Positions 39,265 through 49,300 of a stretch of 64,000 bases of DNA are shown one piece after another; positions within the stretch are counted from its first letter, which is position 1; each line of letters begins with the position of its first letter. Made by a program: the position numbers and the translations under genes. Below the pieces are notes generated by a model, which saw only the letters and a list, made by a program, of their open reading frames with translations, searched no databases and was not told the origin of the DNA. Origin of the DNA: Henricia sp. BOLD:AAB3569 (taxonomy: Eukaryota > Echinodermata > Asteroidea > Spinulosida > Echinasteridae); the NCBI GenBank assembly GCA_037783545.1, contig JBBELK010000379.1:124001-188000 (forward strand), read 5' to 3'.

Positions 39265-42200
39265 GACAAGTGCGCAATATAGAGAGTTTAGGGCATGCAA
39301 AATTTGAAGTTCGTCGGAACATTTTTCGACCTCCAAATTTGCCGACGTTTGGACCACACTTTGACCAAATTGCCGAGCCAAACTGCGGTGCGTTAACGAC
39401 AGTCCGAATGACTGAGCATGCGCACAACTCAGGAGTACCCCAAAGAGGTGTGTACAGACAGCCACGGTTTGCGTGAGAGCAGTCAGGAAGCCTCAACCCA
39501 GTTTTTTCTAAACTTTGAAATTTCTCTGCCATTTCCCGGCGAAAGTCTGTCAATTTTTTATGACAAGTGCGCAATATAGAGAGTTTAGGGCATGCAAAAT
39601 TTGAAGTTCGTCGGAACATTTTTCGACCTCCAAATTTGCCGACGTTTGGACCACGCTTTGACCAAATTGCCGAGCCAAACTGCGGTGCGTTAACGACAGT
39701 CCGAATGACTGAGCATGCGCACAACTCAGGAGTACCCCAAAGAGGTGTGTACAGACAGCCACGGTTTGCGTGAGAGCAGTCAGGAAGCCTCAACCCAGTT
39801 TTTTCTAAACTTTGAAATTTCTCTGCCATTTCCCGGCGAAAGTCTGTCAATTTTTTATGACAAGTGCGCAATATAGAGAGTTTAGGGCATGCAAAATTTG
39901 AAGTTCGTCGGAACATTTTTCGACCTCCAAATTTGCCGACGTTTGGACCACGCTTTGACCAAATTGCCGAGCCAAACTGCGGTGCGTTAACGACAGTCCG
40001 AATGACTGAGCATGCGCACAACTCAGGAGTACCCCAAAGAGGTGTGTACAGACAGCCACGGTTTGCGTGAGAGCAGTCAGGAAGCCTCAACCCAGTTTTT
40101 TCTAAACTTTGAAATTTCTCTGCCATTTCCTGGCGAAAGTCTGTCAATTTTTTATGACAAGTGCGCAATATAGAGAGTTTAGGGCATGCAAAATTTGAAG
40201 TTCGTCGGAACATTTTTCGACCTCCAAATTTGCCGACGTTTGGACCACACTTTGACCAAATTGCCGAGCCAAACTGCGGTGCGTTAACGACAGTCCGAAT
40301 GACTGAGCATGCGCACAACTCAGGAGTACCCCTAAAGAGGTGTGTACAGACAGCCACGGTTTGCGTGAGAGCAGTCAGGAAGCCTCAACCCAGTTTTTTC
40401 TAAACTTTGAAATTTCTCTGCCATTTCCCGGCGAAAGTCTGTCAATTTTGTATGACAAGTGCGCAATATAGAGAGTTTAGGGCATGCAAAATTTGAAGTT
40501 CGTCGGAACATTTTTCGACCTCCAAATTTGCCGACGTTTGGACCACACTTTGACCAAATTGCCGAGCCAAACTGCGGTGCGTTAACGACAGTCCGAATGA
40601 CTGAGCATGCGCACAACTCAGGAGTACCCCAAAGAGGTGTGTACAGACAGCCACGGTTTGCGTGAGAGCAGTCAGGAAGCCTCAACCCAGTTTTTTCTAA
40701 ACTTTGAAATTTCTCTGTCATTTCCCGGCGAAAGTCTGTCAATTTTTTATGACAAGTGCGCAATATAGAGAGTTTAGGGCATGCAAAATTTGAAGTTCGT
40801 CGGAACATTTTTCGACCTCCAAATTTGCCGACGTTTGGACCACACTTTGACCAAATTGCCGAGCCAAACTGCGGTGCGTTAACGACAGTCCGAATGACTG
40901 AGCATGCGCACAACTCAGGAGTACCCCAAAGAGGTGTGTACAGACAGCCACGGTTTGCGTGAGAGCAGTCAGGAAGCCTCAACCCAGTTTTTTCTAAACT
41001 TTGAAATTTCTGTGCCATTTCCCGGCGAAAGTCTGTCAATTTTTTATGACAAGTGCGCAATATAGAGAGTTTAGGGCATGCAAAATTTGAAGTTCGTCGG
41101 AACATTTTTCGACCTCCAAATTTGCCGACGTTTGGACCACACTTTGACCAAATTGCCGAGCCAAACTGCGGTGCGTTAACGACAGTCCGAATGACTGAGC
41201 ATGCGCACAACTCAGGAGTACCCCCAAAGAGGTGTGTACAGACAGCCACGGTTTGCGTGAGAGCAGTCAGGAAGCCTCAACCCAGTTTTTTCTAAACTTT
41301 GAAATTTCTCTGCCATTTCCCGGCGAAAGTCTGTCAATTTTGTATGACAAGTGCGCAATATAGAGAGTTTAGGGCATGCAAAATTTGAAGTTCGTCGGAA
41401 CATTTTTCGACCTCCAAATTTGCCGACGTTTGGACCACACTTTGACCAAATTGCCGAGCCAAACTGCGGTGCGTTAACGACAGTCCGAATGACTGAGCAT
41501 GCGCACAACTCAGGAGTACCCCAAAGAGGTGTGTACAGACAGCCACGGTTTGCGTGAGAGCAGTCAGGAAGCCTCAACCCAGTTTTTTCTAAACTTTGAA
41601 ATTTCTCTGCCATTTCCCGGCGAAAGTCTGTCAATTTTTTATGACAAGTGCGCAATATAGAGAGTTTAGGGCATGCAAAATTTGAAGTTCGTCGGAACAT
41701 TTTTCGACCTCCAAATTTGCCGACGTTTGGACCACGCTTTGACCAAATTGCCGAGCCAAACTGCGGTGCGTTAACGACAGTCCGAATGACTGAGCATGCG
41801 CACAACTCAGGAGTACCCCAAAGAGGTGTGTACAGACAGCCACGGTTTGCGTGAGAGCAGTCAGGAAGCCTCAACCCAGTTTTTTCTAAACTTTGAAATT
41901 TCTCTGCCATTTCCCGGCGAAAGTCTGTCAATTTTTTATGACAAGTGCGCAATATAGAGAGTTTAGGGCATGCAAAATTTGAAGTTCGTCGGAACATTTT
42001 TCGACCTCCAAATTTGCCGACGTTTGGACCACGCTTTGACCAAATTGCCGAGCCAAACTGCGGTGCGTTAACGACAGTCCGAATGACTGAGCATGCGCAC
42101 AACTCAGGAGTACCCCAAAGAGGTGTGTACAGACAGCCACGGTTTGCGTGAGAGCAGTCAGGAAGCCTCAACCCAGTTTTTTCTAAACTTTGAAATTTCT

Positions 42201-42336
42201 CTGCCATTTCCCGGCGAAAGTCTGTCAATTTTTTATGACAAGTGCGCAATATAGAGAGTTTAGGGCATGCAAAATTTGAAGTTCGTCGGAACATTTTTCG
42301 ACCTCCAAATTTGCCGACGTTTGGACCACACTTTGA
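39265..42336 (+). repeat. Family B 7-monomer higher-order repeat (2,081 bp), one full and one partial copy
   Basis: The first copy is 39,265-41,345. The second starts at 41,346 and stays in register for about 3.5 monomers. Shared marks are the extra C in CCCCCAAAG just before each copy, TTTTGTATGAC at the start, and two successive monomers with CCACGCTTTGACC (near 39,652 and 39,949; 41,733 and 42,030). Register is lost at about 42,337, where TTTGACTAAATT replaces TTTGACCAAATT. Confidence 0.85.
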
Positions 42337-44017
42337 CTAAATTGCCGAGCCAAACTGCGGTGCGTTAACGACAGTCCGAATGACTGAGCATGCGCACAAC
42401 TCAGGAGTACCCCAAAGAGGTGTGTACAGACAGCCACGGTTTGCGTGAGAGCAGTCAGGAAGCCTCAACCCAGTTTTTCTAAACTTTGAAATGTCTCTGC
42501 CATTTCCCGGCGAAAGTCTGTCAATTTTTTATGACAAGTGCGCAATACAGAGAGTTTAGGGCATGTAAAATTTGAAGTTCGTCGGAACATTTTTCGACCT
42601 CCAAATTTGCCGACGTTTGGACCACACTTTGACCAAATTGCCGAGCCAAACTGCGGTGCGTTAACGACAGTCCGAATGACTGAGCATGCGCACAACTCAG
42701 GAGTACCCCAAAGAGGTGTGTACAGACAGCCACGGTTTGCGTGAGAGCAGTCAGGAAGCCTCAACCCAGTTTTTTCTAAACTTTGAAATTTCTCTGCCAT
42801 TTCCCGGCGAAAGTCTGTCAATTTTTTATGACAAGTGCGCAATATAGAGAGTTTAGGGCATGCAAAATTTGAAGTTCGTCGGAACATTTTTCGACCTCCA
42901 AATTTGCCGACGTTTGGACCACACTTTGACTAAATTGCCGAGCCAAACTGCGGTGCGTTAACGACAGTCCGAATGACTGAGCATGCGCACAACTCAGGAG
43001 TACCCCAAAGAGGTGTGTACAGACAGCCACGGTTTGCGTGAGAGCAGTCAGGAAGCCTCAACCCAGTTTTTTCTAAACTTTGAAATGTCTCTGCCATTTC
43101 CCGGCGAAAGTCTGTCAATTTTTTATGACAAGTGCGCAATACAGAGAGTTTAGGGCATGTAAAATTTGAAGTTCGTCGGAACATTTTTCGACCTCCAAAT
43201 TTGCCGACGTTTGGACCACACTTTGACCAAATTGCCGAGCCAAACTGCGGTGCGTTAACGACAGTCCGAATGACTGAGCATGCGCACAACTCAGGAGTAC
43301 CCCAAAGAGGTGTGTACAGACAGCCACGGTTTGCGTGAGAGCAGTCAGGAAGCCTCAACCCAGTTTTTTCTAAACTTTGAAATTTCTCTGCCATTTCCCG
43401 GCGAAAGTCTGTCAATTTTTTATGACAAGTGCGCAATATAGAGAGTTTAGGGCATGCAAAATTTGAAGTTCGTCGGAACATTTTTCGACCTCCAAATTTG
43501 CCGACGTTTGGACCACACTTTGACTAAATTGCCGAGCCAAACTGCGGTGCGTTAACGACAGTCCGAATGACTGAGCATGCGCACAACTCAGGAGTACCCC
43601 AAAGAGGTGTGTACAGACAGCCACGGTTTGCGTGAGAGCAGTCAGGAAGCCTCAACCCAGTTTTTTCTAAACTTTGAAATTTCTCTGCCATTTCCCGGCG
43701 AAAGTCTGTCAATTTTTTATGACAAGTGCGCAATACAGAGAGTTTAGGGCATGTAAAATTTGAAGTTCGTCGGAACATTTTTCGACCTCCAAATTTGCCG
43801 ACGTTTGGACCACACTTTGACCAAATTGCCGAGCCAAACTGCGGTGCGTTAACGACAGTCCGAATGACTGAGCATGCGCACAACTCAGGAGTACCCCAAA
43901 GAGGTGTGTACAGACAGCCACGGTTTGCGTGAGAGCAGTCAGGAAGCCTCAACCCAGTTTTTTCTAAACTTTGAAATTTCTCTGCCATTTCCCGGCGAAA
44001 GTCTGTCAATTTTGTAT
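42237..44017 (+). repeat. Family B 594-bp dimer, three copies
   Basis: Units start at 42,237, 42,830 and 43,424. Each pairs a TTTGACTAAATT monomer with one carrying CAATACAGAG and GCATGTAAAATT. The first unit is one base shorter in the T run near 42,477. The third lacks the AAATGTCTCTG change seen in the first two. Confidence 0.88.
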
Positions 44018-45625
44018 GACAAGTGCGCATTATAGAGAGTTTAGGGCATGCAAAATTTGAAGTACGTCGGAACATTTGTCGACCTCCAAATTTGCCGACG
44101 TTTGGACCACACTTTGACCAAATTGCCGAGCCAAACTGCGGTGCGTTAACGACAGTCCGAATGACTGAGCATGCGCACAACTCAGGAGTACCCCAAAGAG
44201 GTGTGTACAGACAGCCACGGTTTGCATGAGAGCAGTCAGGAAGCCTCAACCCAGTTTTTTCTAAACTTTGAAATTTCTCTGCCATTTCCTGGCGAAAGTC
44301 TGTCAATTTTTTATGACAAGTGCGCAATATAGAGAGTTTAGGGCATGCAAAATTTGAAGTTCGTCGGAACATTTTTCGACCTCCAAATTTGCCGACGTTT
44401 GGACCACACTTTGACCAAATTGCCGAGCCAAACTGCGGTGCGTTAACGACAGTCCGAATGACTGAGCATGCGCACAACTCAGGAGTACCCCAAAGAGGTG
44501 TGTACAGACAGCCACGGTTTGCGTGAGAGCAGTCAGGAAGCCTCAACCCAGTTTTTTCTAAACTTTGAAATTTCTCTGCCATTTCCCGGCGAAAGTCTGT
44601 CAATTTTGTATGACAAGTGCGCAATATAGAGAGTTTAGGGCATGCAAAATTTGAAGTTCGTCGGAACATTTTTCGACCTCCAAATTTGCCGACGTTTGGA
44701 CCACACTTTGACCAAATTGCCAAGCCAAACTGCGGTGCGTTAACGACAGTCCGAATGACTGAGCATGCGCACAACTCAGGAGTACCCCAAAGAGGTGTGT
44801 ACAGACAGCCACGGTTTGCGTGAGAGCAGTCAGGAAGCCTCAACCCAGTTTTTTCACAAAACTTTGAAATTTCTCTGCCATTTCCCGGCGAAAGTCTGTC
44901 AATTTTTTATGACAAGTGCGCAATATAGAGAGTTTAGGGCATGCAAAATTTGAAGTTCGTCGGAACATTTTTCGACCTCCAAATTTGCCGACGTTTGGAC
45001 CACACTTTGACCAAATTGCCGAGCCAAACTGCGGTGCGTTAACGACAGTCCGAATGACTGAGCATGCGCACAACTCAGGAGTACCCCAAAGAGGTGTGTA
45101 CAGACATCCACGGTTTGCGTGAGAGCAGTCAGGAAGCCTCAACCCAGTTTATTCTAAACTTTGAAATTTCTCTGCCATTTCCCGGCGAAAGTCTGTCAAT
45201 TTTTTATGACAAGTGCGCAATATAGAGAGTTTAGGGCATGCAAAATTTGAAGTTCGTCGGAACATTTTTCGACCTCCAAATTTGCCGACGTTTGGACCAC
45301 ACTTTGACCAAATTGCCGAGCCAAACTGCGGTGCGTTAACGACAGTCCGAATGACTGAGCATGCGCACAACTCAGGAGTACCCCAAAGAGGTGTGTACAG
45401 ACAGCCACGGTTTGCGTGAGAGCAGTCAGGAAGCCTCAACCCAGTTTTTTCTAAACTTTGAAATTTCTCTGCCATTTCCCGGCGAAAGTCTGTCAATTTG
45501 TTATGACAAGTGCGCAATATAGAGAGTTTAGGGCATGCAAAATTTGAAGTTCGTCGGAACATTTTTCGACCTCCAAATTTGCCGACGTTTGGACCACACT
45601 TTGACCAAATTGCCTTTTTCTAAAA

Positions 45626-45649
45626 TGTTTTATTCGTCCGAATAAAACA
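45626..45649. repeat. Perfect 11-bp inverted repeat at the left edge of the insert
   Basis: TGTTTTATTCG at 45,626-45,636 is followed by TC and then by its exact reverse complement, CGAATAAAACA, at 45,639-45,649. A hairpin with a 4-nt loop is possible if the innermost pair opens. It lies 11 bp inside the insert. No second copy is seen at the right edge, so it is not a terminal inverted repeat pair. Confidence 0.85.
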
Positions 45650-45696
45650 CGCTAACCAGTCCAACGTTGTTACCGATAGAACCAGTGCTTCAGCCG

Positions 45697-45975
45697 TTGT
45701 CGTTGCCAGTCCAGGTCATTTATCCACTAAGCGTTCGCCGTTATTGCCAAATTTCCTCATTCGTAGTCGTTGCCAGTCCAGGTCATTTATCCACTAAGCG
45801 TTCGCCGTTATTGCCAAATTTCCTCATTCGTAGTCGTTGCCAGTCCAGGTCATTTATCCACCAATTGTTCGCCGTTATTGCCAAATTTCCTCATTCGTTG
45901 TCTTTGCCAGTCCAGGTCATTTATCCACCAAATTTCCTCATTCGTTGTCGTTGCCAATCCAGGTCATTATCCGGC
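45697..45975 (+). repeat. Minisatellite with 67-bp period
   Basis: The core GCCAGTCCAGGTCATTTATC starts at 45,705, 45,772, 45,839 and 45,906, at exact 67-bp steps. A fifth, altered core (GCCAATCCAGGTCATTATCC) starts at 45,953, after a unit shortened by 20 bp to 47 bp. The first two full units are identical as far as I can see, and later ones carry substitutions (CCAATTGTTCGCC, TCGTTGTCTTTGCC). A further degenerate core, CACCAGTCCAGGTC, lies near 46,083. The unit shares no obvious sequence with the satellite. Because 67 is not a multiple of 3, the translated repeats change frame, which argues against a protein repeat. Confidence 0.92.
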
Positions 45976-46317
45976 GAGTATTCTCCATCACAATCATCAC
46001 CAATCTTGGTCGATCGTGTCCGAGTATCAGGTCATATCCTTCGAGAAGCACCACAGGTACATCCTCATAAAACCACAATCGTCACCAGTCCAGGTCTGGA
46101 AGAATCAAGACCGCAGACTCGGATCCAATCGTGTTCCAAAATTGCATCGGCGTTCCCCGTGACGTACGTACTGGTCACTCCATCATTGAGCAACGTTCCA
46201 GGACATCACGGGATTCCGCGAAAAACTCCTCCAAACTACCTATGTGCAAGGGTAGTCCTTTGGAAAGCGGTCATCACAGGCCAGCGAGGAAAGAACCCGT
46301 ACGCCAACCCGACCGCC

Positions 46318-46367
46318 CCAAACTGCGGTGCGTTAACGACCGAGCCAAACTGCGGTGCGTTAACGAC
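46318..46367 (+). repeat. 23-bp direct duplication of satellite at the right edge of the insert
   Basis: Monomer positions 114-136, beginning CCAAACTGCGG and ending GTTAACGAC, occur at 46,318-46,340 and again at 46,345-46,367, separated by CGAG (period 27 bp). The second copy is the normal array; the first is extra. Both copies are on the right side, so this is not a standard target-site duplication flanking the insert. Confidence 0.9.
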
Positions 46368-49300
46368 AGTCCGAATGACTGAGCATGCGCACAACTCAGG
46401 AGTACCCCCAAAGAGGTGTGTACAGACAGCCACGGTTTGCGTGAGAGCAGTCAGGAAGCCTCAACCCAGTTTTTTCTAAACTTTGAAATTTCTCTGCCAT
46501 TTCCCGGCGAAAGTCTGTCAATTTTTTATGACAAGTGCGCAATATAGAGAGTTTAGGGCATGCAAAATTTGAAGTTCGTCGGAACATTTTTCGACCTCCA
46601 AATTTGCCGACGTTTGGACCACACTTTGACCAAATTGCCGAGCCAAACTGCGGTGCGTTAACGACAGTCCGAATGACTGAGCATGCGCACAACTCAGGAG
46701 TACCCCAAAGAGGTGTGTACAGACAGCCACGGTTTGCGTGAGAGCAGTCAGGAAGCCTCAACCCAGTTTTTTCTAAACTTTGAAATTTCTCTGCCATTTC
46801 CCGGCGAAAGTCTGTCAATTTGTTATGACAAGTGCGCAATATAGAGAGTTTAGGGCATGCAAAATTTGAAGTTCGTCGGAACATTTTTCGACCTCCAAAT
46901 TTGCCGACGTTTGGACCACACTTTGACCAAATTGCCGAGCCAAACTGCGGTGCGTTAACGACAGTCCGAATGACTGAGCATGCGCACAACTCAGGAGTAC
47001 CCCAAAGAGGTGTGTACAGACAGCCACGGTTTGCGTGAGAGCAGTCAGGAAGCCTCAACACAGTTTTTTCTAAACTTTGAAATTTCTCTGCCATTTCCTG
47101 GCGAAAGTCTGTCAATTTTTTATGACAAGTGCGCAATATAGAGAGTTTAGGGCATGCAAAATTTGAAGTTCGTCGGAACATTTTTCGACCTCCAAATTTG
47201 CCGACGTTTGGACCACACTTTGACCAAATTGCCGAGCCAAACTGCGGTGCGTTAACGACAGTCCGAATGACTGAGTATGCGCACAACTCAGGAGTACCCC
47301 AAAGAGGTGTGTACAGACAGCCACGGTTTGCGTGAGAGCAGTCAGGAAGCCTCAACACAGTTTTTTCTAAACTTTGAAATTTCTCTGCCATTTCCTGGCG
47401 AAAGTCTGTCAATTTGTTATGACAAGTGCGCAATATAGAGAGTTTAGGGCATGCAAAATTTGAAGTTCGTCGGAACATTTTTCGACCTCCAAATTTGCCG
47501 ACGTTTGGACCACACTTTGACCAAATTGCCGAGCCAAACTGCGGTGCGTTAACGACAGTCCGAATGACTGAGCATGCGCACAACTCAGGAGTACCCCAAA
47601 GAGGTGTGTACAGACAGCCACGGTTTGCGTGAGAGCAGTCAGGAAGCCTCAACCCAGTTTTTTCTAAACTTTGAAATTTCTCTGCCATTTCCCGGCGAAA
47701 GTCTGTCAATTTTTTATGACAAGTGCGCAATATAGAGAGTTTAGGGCATGCAAAATTTGAAGTTCGTCGGAACATTTTTCGACCTCCAAATTTGCCGACG
47801 TTTGGACCACACTTTGACCAAATTGCCGAGCCAAACTGCGGTGCGTTAACGACAGTCCGAATGACTGAGCATGCGCACAACTCAGGAGTACCCCAAAGAG
47901 GTGTGTACAGACATCCACGGTTTGCGTGAGAGCAGTCAGGAAGCCTCAACCCAGTTTATTCTAAACTTTGAAATTTCTCTGCCATTTCCCGGCGAAAGTC
48001 TGTCAATTTTTTATGACAAGTGCGCAATATAGAGAGTTTAGGGCATGCAAAATTTGAAGTTCGTCGGAACATTTTTCGACCTCCAAATTTGCCGACGTTT
48101 GGACCACACTTTGACCAAATTGCCGAGCCAAACTGCGGTGCGTTAACGACAGTCCGAATGACTGAGCATGCGCACAACTCAGGAGTACCCCAAAGAGGTG
48201 TGTACAGACAGCCACGGTTTGCGTGAGAGCAGTCAGGAAGCCTCAACCCAGTTTTTTCTAAACTTTGAAATTTCTCTGCCATTTCCCGGCGAAAGTCTGT
48301 CAATTTTTTATGACGAGTGCGCAATATAGAGAGTTTAGGGCATGCAAAATTTGAAGTTCGTCGGAACATTTTTCGACCTCCAAATTTGCCGACGTTTGGA
48401 CCACACTTTGACCAAATTGCCGAGCCAAACTGCGGTGCGTTAACGACAGTCCGAATGACTGAGCATGCGCACAACTCAGGAGTACCCCCAAAGAGGTGTG
48501 TACAGACAGCCACGGTTTGCGTGAGAGCAGTCAGGAAGCCTCAACCCAGTTTTTTCTAAACTTTGAAATTTCTCTGCCATTTCCCGGCGAAAGTCTGTCA
48601 ATTTTTTATGACAAGTGCGCAATATAGAGAGTTTAGGGCATGCAAAATTTGAAGTTCGTCGGAACATTTTTCGACCTCCAAATTTGCCGACGTTTGGACC
48701 ACACTTTGACCAAATTGCCGAGCCAAACTGCGGTGCGTTAACGACAGTCCGAATGACTGAGCATGCGCACAACTCAGGAGTACCCCAAAGAGGTGTGTAC
48801 AGACAGCCACGGTTTGCGTGAGAGCAGTCAGGAAGCCTCAACCCAGTTTTTTCTAAACTTTGAAATTTCTCTGCCATTTCCCGGCGAAAGTCTGTCAATT
48901 TTTTATGACAAGTGCGCAATATAGAGAGTTTAGGGCATGCAAAATTTGAAGTTCGTCGGAACATTTTTCGACCTCCAAATTTGCCGACGTTTGGACCACA
49001 CTTTGACCAAATTGCCGAGCCAAACTGCGGTGCGTTAACGACAGTCCGAATGACTGAGCATGCGCACAACTCAGGAGTACCCCAAAGAGGTGTGTACAGA
49101 CAGCCACGGTTTGCGTGAGAGCAGTCAGGAAGCCTCAACCCAGTTTTTTCTAAACTTTGAAATTTCTCTGCCATTTCCCGGCGAAAGTCTGTCAATTTTT
49201 TTATGACAAGTGCGCAATATAGAGAGTTTAGGGCATGCAAAATTTGAAGTTCGTCGGAACATTTTTCGACCTCCAAATTTGCCGACGTTTGGACCACACT

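Larger units (their letters stand above)
20639..45614 (+). repeat. Satellite family B array, left segment (297-bp monomer, about 84 copies)
   Basis: Head-to-tail monomers of typically 297 bp, with frequent 1-2 bp variation in T runs. Marks are AGTTTAGGGCATGC at monomer positions 21-34, TTGCCGAGCCAAACTGCGG at about 106-124, CACAACTCAGG at 159-169 and GCGTGAGAGCAGTC at 207-220. The consensus has 70 C and 68 G in 297 bp (46.5% GC) and 16 CpG dinucleotides. One minus-strand frame of the monomer has no stop codon and the monomer is 99 codons long, so long open frames arise automatically. The segment ends at the non-satellite insert. Confidence 0.97.
45615..46341. other. 727-bp non-satellite insert inside one family B monomer
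   Basis: The array is intact up to ACCAAATTGCC at 45,604-45,614, which is monomer position 110. It resumes at GAGCCAAACT from 46,342, monomer position 111, with no satellite base lost. Of the 727 bp, 45,615-46,317 is unrelated to the satellite and 46,318-46,341 is a duplicated scrap of it. The insert contains an inverted repeat at its left edge, a 67-bp-period minisatellite, and 45,976-46,317 without internal repeats. Forward frames through that last part are open but match no protein family I recognise. I see no terminal repeats, poly(A) tail or clear target-site duplication, so I do not assign it to a transposon class. It may be filler captured during break repair, or a small non-autonomous element. 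Confidence 0.9.

Noticed and set aside
45615-46317. Transposon with terminal inverted repeats, or a solo LTR, at the insert
   Set aside because: The only inverted repeat is a compact hairpin at the left side. There is no matching right terminus, no TG...CA pair flanked by a target-site duplication and no tail.
45667-46479. 270-codon forward frame through the insert
   Set aside because: It starts just inside the insert, passes through the 67-bp minisatellite in a changing frame relative to the repeat, and ends by reading into satellite. No family is recognisable and an overlapping 130-codon frame covers the same repeat.
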